DNA of 64,000 nt from Gonocerus acuteangulatus. Taxonomy: Eukaryota > Arthropoda > Insecta > Hemiptera > Coreidae. The notes beneath the pieces were generated by a model. The model was given only the letters and a program-made list of their open reading frames with translations, was not told the origin of the DNA and made no database searches. The position numbers and the translations under genes were made by a program. This document shows positions 10,436 through 21,684 of this stretch, in pieces. The stretch is taken from contig OX328123.1 of assembly GCA_946811695.1 (NCBI GenBank), positions 41,447,764 through 41,511,763 of the forward strand, read 5' to 3'. Every line of letters starts with the position of its first letter. Position 1 is the stretch's first letter.

Positions 10436-10960
10436 GTGAGTATAACAATTTTATATTTTGATTTCGCGTTAATTCAGTGAACCTGTCATTAATAAATCGG
10501 ATTTCTATAGCGTGATTCCTTATTATGTGTAATTAAATTCATAGTAAGAGTGTAATTGAAGCAAAAGGAAGGTGTAATGTGTAACAGTAAATTGCAGAAG
10601 TAAGCAATGCTACAGTAATATTTTAAAAAACCACATTTGTGTTTATGTGTTGTAAACCTTTAATATTTTAATTTCTTATTTTATAGCTAATACAATATTT
10701 CGTTTACGTCCTCTGTTCTAAACTTTATTTATAGGTTTTGATGAATGCCTAACGTCTTAAAACCTCTTGAACTTAATCCGCCATTTTGGACTAAAATAAA
10801 CGAATATTCTAGTTTTGTACACTTATCTTTAAAACGTATATCGTTTACGTTTATATGTCCTTGAAAACGGTTACATTTGATTTCCCACGTCAAACTAACA
10901 ATAAAAAGTGAACCCGGAAACATCTATAAGCAAAGCCATAATTGTTTCAATATAATTCCA

Positions 10961-10962
<2 letters not shown>

Positions 10963-11050
<88 letters not shown>

Positions 11051-11051
11051 G
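10963..11051. repeat. (TA)n(CA)n compound microsatellite
   Basis: About 26 TA units followed by about 14 CA units and a short TA return. Confidence 0.98.
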
Positions 11052-11282
11052 TTTACACATTAAAACCTTCTGGTTGCTCTATATAAATATGCCTTCTTTA
11101 AAATATTAAAATAAAATTTTAGTTTTTGATGAGAAATAAGAAGTTGCTTTATATTTCCTTTCGTTATATGCACCTTAGGTAATCACTTACCTACTTGTTT
11201 TTTAACTACTTGTTTTTTTTGCTACTATATTTAACAACTCTTACATGGACAGAGATCGGGCAACACAAAGTGGGCTGTAATG

Positions 11283-11313
11283 GTCCCTGAAGGGCACATG
11301 AAACATGTAGGGT
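11283..11313 (+). ncRNA. Hammerhead-like half core (remnant)
   Basis: CTGAAGG, then GGCACAT, then GAAACATGTAGGG lie in the right order, but the 3' half of stem II is missing. The GAAAC-AUGU end matches the copies at 5285 and 17568. Confidence 0.25.
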
Positions 11314-11472
11314 GAATAGTTAAAATGTTACAAAATAGAAAAACATGTAGTGCTAATACGTAATAAAATGTTCCAATACCAAGTAGACCTCATACAACGG
11401 AAGGAAAAATCAATATACTTCATTGGGTCAATGATAAAAAAAAGATAGAAAATAGTTCAGAACAAAAAAAGA

Positions 11473-11475
<3 letters not shown>

Positions 11476-11513
<38 letters not shown>
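11476..11513. repeat. (TA)n microsatellite
   Basis: About 19 TA units. Confidence 0.97.
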
Positions 11514-11515
<2 letters not shown>

Positions 11516-11801
11516 AACCCCACGCCACTCTTATGTAATATGCCCCCTTTTTTTTTTGTTAAATACCTTGCTTGCTTTTCATAATAAATACGCCTTTGTC
11601 AATAATTTTGGATGTTGATTGCTAGTGGAAAAATAAAATTTTGGTTTTAACCGACCCTCAGGTGTTTCATGTAAACCCTCATCTTTGTTTTTTTATTATT
11701 AACTTATTATTTTTTTTTTTATGGGGGGGGGGTGTTGCATTCCAACCATCTTGGTCCATAAAAAAACTGGGGGCTGTTATCGTGGTAAACACAAAGATAT
11801 A

Positions 11802-13043
11802 TAGTGGCTCACAGTGAAAATGATGCAAGATATTTACTTTTAAAAAAATATATTTAATACCAACCCACAACTTATTCTGAAAAATATTTGTTTACAAAAA
11901 TACAGTAGAATCATTAGGCTAGAATATACAATAGTTAAAAATTAATTTGAGATCAAATCATAAGATTAAACAAAACCTTTATATATTAATACACATTTCT
12001 AAGGTCACAATGAAAATGATGCAAAATGGAAAACGTCCAAAAATTCAAAAATATTTTAAATTTTAGTACTTTTTAGGTAATCCTTTATTATTATTTATCA
12101 CATTCAAACAATTGGGCATGAATTGGTCAAGCTTTTCTGTGGAAGATAGACATATCTTCTCCCATTCTTCTTGACGCATCTTTATGAGATATTGTTGGTT
12201 GGATATTTTATGTTTCCTCACTTCTGTTTCTAATTAACTTCATAAATTCTCTATGACATTGAGGTCTGAGGGGGTGATTTTATAGTTTTGGAGATATTAT
12301 ATGAACCCATTCTCTTGCGAGATAAGAAGAATACTTGGGATCGTTATGTCTATAAAAAGCAAAATAATTTATTATTCCGAACTTGGTTGCAATATTTTCT
12401 TCAGAATGTCACAATATTAATGTTTATCCATTGTTTCCTCAATAAAATGATGATATCCTACCACCGAAGCAGCCATACTCCCCCAAACCATAACATGATC
12501 ACTTCAATGTTTGATGGTCGGGCGAAGATTATTTCCAAGGAGCTCTTCATTTGATTTTCTCCAGTCAAAATTTGTTCTATCAGGGCCAAACAAAGTGTAT
12601 TTTGACTTATCCAAAAACAAAATAGTTCTCCAGAAGTCCATAACTTCTTTAAATAATTCTTGGGAGAAATAATTTGCATATTTTTATATTTTTCGTTGAT
12701 GTAAGAATTTTGCCTTGCAACTCTACCATTGCATTGCCTTTATTTTTTAAGATTATTTGAATGGTATCAGCACACACCGTTTTATTTAAACGTTTTTTAA
12801 CTAATGTAGCCTACTTTGCAGCACTTAATTTTGAAATATTTTTTATTTGGCACATAATCCAACGTTTGTCATTGCCGGTAAAACGTTTCTTTTGTAATGA
12901 CTCAAGATTTTCTTATTATTCTGTTTTCTTTTTTAAAACGTTCAATAATATGTTGAATGGTCGCATAAACCCTATTGATAATAGAGGTGATTTAATGTTG
13001 TTTTGCACATTTTAAATTTGTTAATCACTATTTATCGTTCAGG
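11802..13043 (-). mobile_element. Tc1/mariner element, copy A, one end lost
   Basis: This is a degenerate Tc1/mariner transposon on the minus strand, homologous to the copy at 55388-57003. The left terminus TAGTGGCTCACAGTG starts at 11802 (TA just outside). A second, internal copy of that motif (aaggtcacaatgaaaatg) starts at 12001, 199 bp inside. This is an IR/DR-type end with two transposase-binding repeats. The transposase remnant shows a WTSGELFCFW stretch and GGVW, cut by stops and frameshifts. Homology to copy B stops at about 13043 (tcgttcagga), so the other terminus is deleted. It is non-functional as it stands. Confidence 0.85.
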
Positions 13044-13059
13044 ATATTAAATATGTTTT

Positions 13060-13480
13060 CAATAATAATTTTAGTATCAAATTAGGCCTTTATAATAATA
13101 ATAAAATGAATAAATAAAAACATAACATGAAAGATAAAATATCAATTAATAACAGAACAAATTGGATACACTAAAAAATATGTTTAAATAGGACTTGTCC
13201 ACTCAACAAATTATGAAGATTCTTACCTCGATTACTCTTAAAATTTAAAATTTATGGATATTAATATCAAATTTAAAATGTTTTAAATTAAATTATTAAT
13301 ATAGTAACGCAACTCTTATGATGATTTATGATGTACCTAAACAGGTTCAAAACACCATAAATAAAAGTTAATGTTTTAAACAATTTTGCAAGGTAACTCT
13401 TTCTAGTTATTTCAATGATACTTCCCAACCCTCACCTTTAACTTAGGTGTATACTATTATTATTCCTGAACGGGTTCGAT
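13060..13480. other. AT-rich sequence, nothing recognised
   Basis: No coding, RNA or shared repeat signal was found. Confidence 0.45.
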
Positions 13481-13482
13481 AG

Positions 13483-13516
13483 GACCATGCTGAATGCCGT
13501 TTTGACACACATACAG

Positions 13517-13580
<64 letters not shown>

Positions 13581-13601
13581 CAAAACGGAATTGAGCATGG
13601 T
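13483..13601. repeat. Small palindrome centred on a (TA)n tract
   Basis: Arms 13483-13506 (accatgctgaatgccgtttt) and 13578-13601 are reverse complements over 24 bp with two mismatches. The loop is a CA/TA tract of about 70 bp (13523-13574 TA). Confidence 0.85.
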
Positions 13602-13666
13602 ATAAAAGTACGTCTTCTAAAGCATTCTAGTTATACAAACTTTCTAAAAAGCTTCTTAGATTTATT

Positions 13667-13671
<5 letters not shown>

Positions 13672-13718
<47 letters not shown>
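13672..13718. repeat. (TA)n microsatellite at R1 3' end
   Basis: About 23 TA units that abut the poly(A) end (a T run on + at 13719-13736) of the R1-clade fragment. Confidence 0.97.
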
Positions 13719-13736
<18 letters not shown>

Positions 13737-14619
13737 GTGGGAGGAAAAAAAGTGTGTCCTTCATGGACACCTGGCAAGGATAACCAGGTAGTGTCGGACT
13801 CCAACCGACTAAAAATCTCCCTCCCTTATTCTTCGTGACCATGATGGAAACCGCTTGCGCATTACTTCATCATGATAGCTGTCTAATTACCTTTGTTTGT
13901 TTATTTCCTTCTCTTTCGTCTCCACGATTGTCCTGACCACGGTGTAGGAATAGTTCCAGGCTTCCTCTGAAGTTAAGTCCCTCATCGTATTGTCCATATC
14001 GAAAGTCTTGTGGGTAACTTTAGTATAGTCGTGCCTGATACTTGTCCACTTCGGGCATACAAAAAGCACATGCTCAACATCATCGACCTCTCCACAGTAG
14101 ATGCATACGTCACTACTTGTTCTTTTCCGACCATGTAAATACTTTCTAAAGCATCCATGGCCGGATAAAGCTTGAGTAAGGAAATAGTCAATCTCTCTGA
14201 ATGGCCTTTCGATCCAGGTTCTTATATCTGGTATTAACCTGTACGTCCATCTTCCTTTGGTCCCACTTGCCCATCTTTCTTGCCAGCTAGCAAGGAGATC
14301 GCCTCGTGCACATTGTCTTTGAGTCCCGCTATAAATTTTGGCCCGCTCCTTAATGAGTAGATCTATAGGCGGGGCACCCATTATGATGCCTATTGCTTCT
14401 GTCGACACTGTCCTGTACGCACTTGCTGTTCTTAAGCAGGCCAGTCTCTGCAAGCTAGCCAGTTTTCTGCTTAGGCCAGTGCGGATATTGTCTTACCAAC
14501 TTTCTGCGTCAGGTGTTTTACGCGCTCGGCGAATGTTAGTTTGAAGTCAAGCCATACTCCCAGGTATTTAATAGACTTGGCAGGAACTATCTCTACATTG
14601 TCGACGAGGAAGCTTATAG

Positions 14620-14621
<2 letters not shown>
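13719..14621 (-). pseudogene. R1-clade non-LTR retrotransposon, 3' fragment
   Basis: The ORF at 14453-13887 is the C-terminal part of an R1-clade reverse transcriptase. It has LRTASAYRTVSTEAI, then GAPPIDLL, and a CCHC-like knuckle CIYCGEVDDVEHVLFVC just before the end. Upstream in another frame (about 14621-14478) is the end of the palm/thumb: VPAKSIKYLGVWLDFKLTF and VKHLTQKVGKTISA. The two frames meet near 14470. About 35 residues normally found between them appear to be missing, so this is an internal deletion as well as a frameshift. After the stop comes a 3' UTR (gtcggttggagtccgacact on minus) and poly(A). The 5' side is truncated at a TA tract. It is inactive. Confidence 0.88.

Positions 14622-14698
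<77 letters not shown>
14622..14698. repeat. (TA)n(GT)n compound microsatellite
   Basis: About 25 TA units followed by about 14 GT units, abutting the 5' truncation of the R1 fragment. Confidence 0.98.
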
Positions 14699-14699
<1 letters not shown>

Positions 14700-14702
<3 letters not shown>

Positions 14703-15106
14703 CGATTGCGATCTTTTGTATCCACTATTTTGTTTTTCTTTTAATTAAAAGCCTTCTTGATAACATGAGTTGGGAATGTTTTCTTTTTTTACTTACTTAT
14801 TTTTTTTTTACAGAACATTGACTTCTAGGCATATTAGCGCCATCTTATAAATTAATATTATTTTTTTTATTTGTTAATTTTGATTTATGTATTGGGCATC
14901 TTTTTATTAGGATCACATCTTAGTTTTGACCGCATAAACACAACTGTCATTCATTTTCAGAAAACAACAAAGATATTTTTTGAGTTTTTTTTTTTTTTTC
15001 AATATTTGTTCTTTTTTTGTTTTCTTGTTTTTTTTTGGAAATGTGCAGTCAAACTTAAGATCTGATGCCTCGTAAAAGTATTCTTTGATGTATAGAATCA
15101 TAAATG

Positions 15107-15110
<4 letters not shown>
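14700..15110. other. T-rich sequence, nothing recognised
   Basis: Long T runs and A/T-rich DNA. The overlapping ORFs of 62-64 codons on both strands consist of Phe/Leu/Lys runs and are chance. Confidence 0.45.

Positions 15111-15111
<1 letters not shown>

Positions 15112-15163
<52 letters not shown>
15112..15163. repeat. (TA)n microsatellite
   Basis: About 25 TA units. Confidence 0.97.
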
Positions 15164-15164
<1 letters not shown>

Positions 15165-15169
15165 TGATA

Positions 15170-16200
15170 CATTACATATACATATAATGATGTAAGAGTA
15201 AGTGAATATTTTGTTATTTCATTATTAGCTATGTATTATAACATCAAATGATTACAACAACTCTGCATTCAAATGATATAAGCCTATGTTTGCTAAAATA
15301 GTCAACGGATGGCAGCATTAATTTAATCTCAAGGTGGGCTTAAACCATTTATTAATTAAACCTGAGTTATACCACTTGTATTTTTAATTCTCCCTCTAAT
15401 TATTTATAAATTTTATTAAATGATATTGTCTGTACCTTGAGCGCAAATTGTTGAAATAGTTTCATGAGTAGAACCTTAATTGTTTGGGATAAACTCAGTT
15501 CAAGAAGGGAGAGTATTACCATTTTTAATCTAGATGGTTATAACCATATTCAAATATGTTTTTATATTTACATTTTATCATCGTTTCAGAGTGGATGATT
15601 GAAAATGTTTTTAATTAATATTCCATCAACATTTTAATTAGGATTATAGATTTCTCATATTTTTCACGGCTTATTAAATAAAGTGGCTAATGAATATTAA
15701 TTTACCAATTTCCTTACTTTAACACTATAACGACTAGTTCACTATTTATTTTGTAGTTAAATATTTAATTTGTTCATAGTATTTACAAACAACTGGTTGC
15801 TTTTTACTACTTAAATAAATGAACTCATGTTTTATTTTATTTATGAATTTACATAATATGTAGGAGAGAGACAGAGAGAACAGTACATATTACGTACTCT
15901 CTGTACTCAAAATGTGGTCATGGTTTTTATTATGTGTTCGGTTAGCGGGTCATGTTTCAAGCGATTAATCAGTATTCGAAAAAAACATAAAAAGCTAGCA
16001 CCCCTCCCCCTCCTGACTCAATTATTTTCTCACAATGATGAATCAACTTAGGACTCGCATAGGAAATATAAATGAAGAAGCACTATAGAGTCAATCCATA
16101 TCAAATCAACCAATGGATGTTGCTGACATGTTTTATTTAACTTTTAACAGTACTATTTCCAGATGTGCATATATCTGGGAGCATATAAAATTTTGTAAAT
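15170..16200. other. AT-rich sequence, nothing recognised
   Basis: No coding, RNA or shared repeat signal was found in about 1 kb. Confidence 0.45.
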
Positions 16201-16205
16201 TTTAA

Positions 16206-16318
16206 TTTTAATTTTTTTTTTTTTTTTTACGGCGCATCTACAACTTGGCCATTAGCGCCGGGCTATCTACAGGTTGCCACCCTTTTATTACGCCAACAGC
16301 ACGTGATGTAAATTTTAA
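16206..16318 (-). repeat. 5S-derived SINE, 3' part with poly(A)
   Basis: The minus strand reads catcacgtgctgttggcgt, which resembles the 3' end of 5S rRNA. It continues with the core aaagggtggcaacctgtag, then gcgctaatggcc and gcgccgt plus A run (T run on + at 16206-16229). Same family as 19383-19534. Confidence 0.7.
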
Positions 16319-16831
16319 TATTAGTAATTCAGTTGTTAGTAACCATTTAGTTTGTAAAGTTCGACAGTTTCTTCAAACCCTTTTTTCAATGGTACCACAC
16401 TCTGTCAGGTTTTGAAATCTTGAATAATGTTCCAGCTTTATGTGGATAATAAAAATGAATCATAACGTCACCATTTTCTACACTGACGTTTTTGACTTCC
16501 TCAATCCACGAGTTTTGATCATAAATACATACTATGTTTAACTTTGTGATTGAACCAAACATTTCTGAAGAAATTGTCGCCTTTGGTGCTTAAAACTATG
16601 TCGTCTATGTCTATTCAATACAGTGTTATCCTTTGGACAACTGGAGTAACACAACATCAATAAACTATCAACTAATAATGTTATGTGTGATCAATAAGCG
16701 CTGATATGTGTAGTACATGCAAATACTCAAATTAAATATACTTCTAGTCAAAACACAATGATGAAATTTTATGTGTTGATTACTAGTTATGAAAAGTGTA
16801 TTTTTATTATTTTGTACTCCCATATATATAA

Positions 16832-16838
<7 letters not shown>

Positions 16839-16891
<53 letters not shown>
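16839..16891. repeat. (TA)n microsatellite
   Basis: About 26 TA units, adjoining the 'agctgttacccgg' repeat. Confidence 0.97.
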
Positions 16892-16892
<1 letters not shown>

Positions 16893-16895
<3 letters not shown>

Positions 16896-17475
16896 CACGT
16901 GTCTGTCTGTTTTTCTGTTTGTTTGTTTCTTATACAAATCTACACCGTTTGAACGATTTTGACCAAACTTGGCACACAGGTGGGTCTTGATACGTGAAAT
17001 CTCCTAGGCTAGGTCAAAATAGTCAAATTTCAAAATGTGGTCAACATTTTTGTTCAAGAAAAATTGGCTACACTGAGCCATTCAGATTGTGCCATTTTGA
17101 ACCGACAGCCATTTCGAATAATGTCTCAAATTTATTTGTTGATGTTCCTGATAATTAGAATGATGACTTTACTTCATTATATAATCATGTAATGCAGTTT
17201 ATTTCAACAGTCACTGTCTAACTAAGGAGCGCTGGGCTATTCTTTGAAAAGGGCTATCCACTCGCCAGCTCTGCTACTGGCCTTTGTCGGCTGTTAGATG
17301 AAGTGCTGTTGTGCTGGCCTCTGCCGCTATCATTATGAACTAAAACGAATTCACATCGTTTGACCGATTTTCGTAACTGGGTATAGACAACTAGGTATCA
17401 AGTAGATCTTGATACGGGGAGAATCATAACCAGAAAGTAGGTGTAGCATGGCACACTGGGTAACAGCTAGTATAT
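16893..17475 (-). repeat. Dispersed repeat 'agctgttacccgg', copy 2
   Basis: Inverted relative of 6730-7140 and 60531-60900: aatcacgtgtctgtctg, then caaatctacaccgtttgaac, and at the far end cactgggtaacagctag. A less similar middle section (about 17050-17340) separates the halves. Confidence 0.65.
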
Positions 17476-17567
17476 ATATAAATTATTTTTGATCTTAGGA
17501 AAGGATCTTAGGAAGGAGGTCGTTAAAGCAGTCTTTACCAGTCTTCCTGTCTTCATACTACTTTATT

Positions 17568-17632
17568 TAATAGGCCCGACATGTTTCGTGCATATTTTCG
17601 CACCTCTTTGGGGGCACTTCTACAACAAAATA
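17568..17632 (-). ncRNA. Hammerhead-like ribozyme core
   Basis: The minus strand reads CAAAGA (CUGAAGA decayed), stem II GGUGC-GAAAAUAU-GCAC, then GAAAC-AUGUC. ACAUGU is self-complementary and is followed by C as the cleavage-site base. The GAAA box and stem II are intact; the CUGA box is not. Confidence 0.4.
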
Positions 17633-17785
17633 TAATGTTTTGTACATCCAAACAAACAATTTTTTATATTATATAGAAGTTAACTATAAGAGCTATGTAA
17701 TGCTCCACTAAATGCATTAAAACATTACCAATCCACATGAAATATCCCAAAAATTTAGAATTGGGGTCATCTACAAGAATAAATA

Positions 17786-17790
17786 ATATA

Positions 17791-17848
<58 letters not shown>
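17786..17848. repeat. (TA)n microsatellite
   Basis: About 31 TA units with one G interruption. Confidence 0.97.
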
Positions 17849-17854
<6 letters not shown>

Positions 17855-17895
17855 GTTCGTGTCTGATGAGGAACATTATGTTCCTAAAGATAGTG
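17855..17895 (+). ncRNA. Hammerhead-like core with canonical CUGAUGA
   Basis: CTGATGA (17863-17869) is followed by GGAAC-ATTAT-GTTCC, a perfect five-pair stem II, and then TAAA where GAAA is expected. A cleavage site is not obvious. It lies 230 bp from the minus-strand core at 17568, with a TA tract between them. Confidence 0.35.
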
Positions 17896-18028
17896 ATTAC
17901 CCAAGTTTAACCCTGAAGGACGCAATGACAACTCAGAGATTCGATAAGAACTGAAGAACATTAATCCTGCCTGGCCTCATAAGGGCTCAGCTTGTTTTGT
18001 TTAAATTAATCTGTCTTCCACTACCATG

Positions 18029-18041
<13 letters not shown>

Positions 18042-18085
<44 letters not shown>
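18042..18085. repeat. (CA)n(TA)n microsatellite
   Basis: A short CA run and about 21 TA units, ending at the pogo-like terminus. Confidence 0.97.
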
Positions 18086-18088
<3 letters not shown>

Positions 18089-18165
18089 TGAAACCTCTCT
18101 ATAGCGGACCTCTGGGAGAACCAAAGTTGTCCACTATAGAGAGGTGTCCGCTATAAAGAGGGGAT
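18086..18165 (+). mobile_element. pogo/Tigger-like terminal repeat
   Basis: After TA comes CAGTGAAACCTCTCTATAGC, the type of terminus known from pogo/Tigger elements. It is followed by an inner hairpin: cactatagagaggtgtccgc is largely the inverted complement of gcggac...ctctctatag. I found no matching opposite end or DDE domain in the following few kb. The 81-codon ORF at 18307-18552 (HRQSEVVAAKMNKNSKTSVL) has no clear pogo motif, so this is a solo end or a badly truncated copy. Confidence 0.55.
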
Positions 18166-18559
18166 GGTCGAGATGGATACGTACCGAATTTGTATATTTA
18201 ATTCATGTTTTAATTAACCATTTAATAATTACTTATAATTATATAATTACTTTCTGGCAAAAGTGGGGGGAAGAGTCGCTGAAGCTTATTATTAATATTA
18301 TTAAAGGTGAGCCCGGTTACCCCGCCAAAATTACCCAAGTTTATTGATATTCATCCGTTTTTTAAATATCCTATCTTCGAAGGTATACTAACACTCTACC
18401 ATAGGCAAAGCGAAGTAGTTGCTGCAAAAATGAATAAGAATAGCAAAACATCTGTCCTTGAAATGAAAGGAATCTCAAAATACACAAAGAAAATTGAATC
18501 AGACTATATTATGACCTTACTAGTTCCCTGCTTTGGAATGGATTGTCTTTGATGAAAAA

Positions 18560-19005
18560 ATAATAAAGCTATAGTTGTTTCTGGAAAATCTTTCCAAGGT
18601 CTAAATCTAAGCATAGCCTTATCGACCGATAGCTCTATATTTAATGGCGTGATCCCAATAGGATCTTTGTTATTTTTCTTACATGTGGGGCATCGATTTC
18701 TCTTTATGTTTTTACAACAAAACTAGAAATTTTCCGAATAGATGAGGTATACAATTGCTATCCTTGCCAGAAAGCGGTGAATGCTCTTGTTTTTCTAATG
18801 AAAAGAAAATCGTTCTTGTAATCGGACGGTTGTCACGCACACATCTCTTTAACCATTCGGGGTTAGGGTACAGTTGGATTCAAGATTACGTACAGATTGT
18901 TTTTATGCGACAATTTTGTTGATTTATTACACTTATAAGACATTCTTATATTTATAATGAATTATATGAACTCAGTTGTACTTCTTATATTTGTTTATTA
19001 TTAGA
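18560..19005. other. AT-rich sequence, nothing recognised
   Basis: No feature was recognised beyond possible remnants of the element that begins at 18086. Confidence 0.4.
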
Positions 19006-19010
19006 TAAAT

Positions 19011-19170
19011 TTTAACGTTCATTATAATTAGTTCAGAATTTTGGGAAAGGTTATCTATTGGTTACCACCCTTTTCAAGCCAGGATAGAGCTGATGCCTTT
19101 TATTTTTTTTTTCAAAGAAAAGCCACACCCCTAGTGGGGATCGAACCCACGATCCTTGGCACGGAGTGTT
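19011..19170 (-). repeat. tRNA-Leu-like SINE
   Basis: On the minus strand: aacactccgtgcc, the B box gggttcgatcccc, ggcatcagctc, the core aagggtggtaaccaatag and the tail aacgttaaaattt. The A-box half is missing. Confidence 0.8.
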
Positions 19171-19382
19171 ATTAGTTTTAGTTACATATGCAACATAAAA
19201 GTAGGACGCCATGTGATTAAGATTGACGACGAGGTCTGCAACAAGATCAATGCTCATCCTGGCAGTTCACAATGATTTAAGAATTATTTATTTGTTAGTG
19301 CTTGTTTCCTCCGTAGGGAAGAAACCCGCTTATGGCGTTGGCGCGGTTGTCACCCTTTTTTTCCTCTCTTTTATTTGTGTGT

Positions 19383-19534
19383 TTAACGGCGTATCAACAC
19401 TTGGGCTATCTATAGGTTACCGCCCTTTTATAATGCAGCACGTGGTCGTTCACCCATTCAGGTACTGGTGCAGCCTGACCAAGCTTAACTTCGTTGATCA
19501 ACGGGGACCGGGGCATTCAACGTGCCGTTGGCAA
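19383..19534 (-). repeat. 5S rRNA-derived SINE (SINE3 type)
   Basis: The minus strand from 19533 reads GCCAACGGCACGTTGAATGC, then CGAAGTTAAGC and CAGTACCTGAATGGGTGAAC, in the order and spacing of 5S rRNA, including the internal promoter region. It continues through CACGTGCTGC into the SINE core aaagggcggtaacctatag and the 3' end acgccgttaaa. Several 5S positions differ and the 3' acceptor stem is replaced, so this is a SINE head and not a 5S gene. The ORF at 19223-19615 that crosses it is chance. Confidence 0.8.
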
Positions 19535-19639
19535 CACATTTTTTTTTCTTCCTTTTTTTATAATGAAATATATTCAATTAGTGTTTTTAGGGTGTTTGCG
19601 CGCAATGCACTTTAGTCAATTTCAATGAGGAATATTCAG

Positions 19640-21230
19640 TTCTTTTTTATAGGGCGATTTCTCAAAACATTAAACAAATATTTAAAAGTATAATAGCTCT
19701 TTTTGGACTTCAAACCACAAATAAATTAATCAAGCGGGATTTAAACCGCGCATTTTTGTGTTCACATTCCAAATAGGTAGTGCTGAGTGTATGTCTAAAT
19801 CTAATGAGACTAACGACAATTCGATGGGCTTTGCCGTTCTAAAGATATTGAATTTGTCCCGCTTTTTGCCTATTCTCCAACTTTGCGCCGGTGGGTCATG
19901 AGTTGGGGCTCGATTTTTACTCTAAGCGAGCTTTCACAGACTTACTAGAGCGCCCTAACAAGTACATTTAATCACTATAACGTTTCTTTCAGGCCATGTG
20001 GTCTGTTTCTCTCTAAGTTTGTGGCTTTGATTTTATTCCCCAGACTTCCCTGAGCGAATGTTTTATTTTGTTTAAATTATTTGGTGTCCAGAAAAGTAAC
20101 GCGTTTATCAGTAGTGGACAAAAAACAAGCATAAGAAGATTACTACGGGTGGATCGTTGGATTTAATGTGCCATAGTACCCTAAAGCCTTCCCACCCTCC
20201 GGTAAACACCAGCATTAATGGGAATTTGTGTTGAGAATCTTGCAAGTTTTTGTCACTGTCTAATACCCTTCCATTTGTCTGTTCCTTTATTGTACCTTTA
20301 CCTCTGCCACCCCATCTCTTCTCTCTCTTTCTCTCTCTCTCTCACACATAGACACACACACACACTCTATTCCTATCTTTCTAACAAACATACACTCTCT
20401 CAGGGAATTTTTATTTCTGGTTGTTCCTGTTATTTTAATTTTAGATTTAATTGGCCAGGTTATTTGAAAATAATAATTTTGGTTGAAATCGTCGCACTTT
20501 TAAGTTTTACAATAAACATTGTAGCCTTTTGGTACGATGTATTCAATATTATATTAATCTTCTTGTTCCTAGTCACTTAACAAACATTGTTCAACCGGTT
20601 TTACATTAGTTAATGCTCATTTAAGAGGACTGTGCCCATTCGTTCTTCAGCCTAATCTTACGAAGTTAAACCTTGTCCTAAAAAGACCACGTCAAGATTC
20701 AGTAGCCTTACCATGGCAACGCTGTCAAACTAAGCGTTAAAAACTGCTCACTAATTAGTCCAAAAAGATTTATGATTGAACTTCTGCCAAGATAATTTAT
20801 AAAATATTGTTGGGGTTCACTCGAAAAAATATTTTTGATGCATATTGGCGTATTCTTTTTCATTTAAAATGCTTTGAAATGATGTCAATGAACACTTTAC
20901 TGCCTCTTTCTCCAGCGTATAATTTTAAAATAAATTTACGTTTCAGTCCGCACTTTGCATTTTCGCTTGGTGTACTAATAGTTAGCAAAGAAGAAAATAT
21001 TTCAGAATTCTAATGCAAATATTAAAAAATTTCCTTTTCTAGTTTTAGTTTTAAGTTTAGTTGAAATATAATTAAGTCAAAGTGTTTTTGAACTTGCTTG
21101 AGCGTAGGATGAACATTAATAAAGATGAGTAATAACTGTTTGTGTATTTTTTGCTATATAAACTTGCTTGCACAGTTTACACAGATCTAGTGAATATTTT
21201 ATCTTGCCTGGTTTTAGGTATTATCAGACT
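19640..21230. other. AT-rich sequence with CT/CA tracts, no gene recognised
   Basis: Contains a CT/CA-rich stretch at 20315-20400. The 120-codon ORF at 20218-20580 runs through it and owes its Ser/Leu/His/Thr content to the simple repeat. No RNA or element terminus was recognised. Confidence 0.45.
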
Positions 21231-21291
21231 TGATTCTCCTCTTTTTTCTTTAATTTTTTCCTCTTAATAATGAAGGCTAAGTTATTATTGG

Positions 21292-21684
21292 TTGCTGCAA
21301 TGTTTTATGAATGCTGCAATGTTGTATGACTTCTTAGTCTTACATATTCGACCGAATACTATTAATTTATTCTTATTATGGGGAGTTTTCTTCTCAGTTT
21401 CCGGAAATACTTTTTTTCGGAGGCTATTGACAACCGAAAGATTTTTTCATTATTACGGACGTTTATTAAGAAACTTCTGGTGCTATCAAGCAGTACCGCT
21501 TGTTAGGCATTTTCAGGTAGGCAGTCGCGATCATGAGGGCTGTTACCCTTGCGGTAGCACTATCCAACGTACCAAATCTTTCTGCAAGTGCTTGATGATA
21601 TATTTTGGCCACGTTATTATGCCACTGACTCATGGCTTTTTTACAAAGTCTACATTTGTCAGAGATAGTGATATCCAGACGTGA
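21292..21684 (+). CDS. Unrecognised 130-codon ORF
   Basis: An open frame with a Cys/aromatic-rich stretch (HEGCYPCGSTIQRTKSFC) near residues 80-98. The surroundings are plain AT-rich DNA, with no splice or promoter context I can defend. The length is near what chance gives in 64 kb. It could be a degraded element fragment. I do not assign a function. Confidence 0.12.
   Translation: MLQCFMNAAMLYDFLVLHIRPNTINLFLLWGVFFSVSGNTFFRRLLTTERFFHYYGRLLRNFWCYQAVPLVRHFQVGSRDHEGCYPCGSTIQRTKSFCKCLMIYFGHVIMPLTHGFFTKSTFVRDSDIQT

Noticed and set aside
19440..19534. Functional 5S rRNA gene
   Set aside because: Several core changes, and the 3' end is replaced by SINE core.
19223..19615. 130-codon ORF
   Set aside because: It runs antisense through the 5S-derived SINE and is explained by it.
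20218..20580. 120-codon ORF with a Ser/His/Thr-rich centre
   Set aside because: The centre is a CT/CA simple repeat and the rest shows no domain or splice context.
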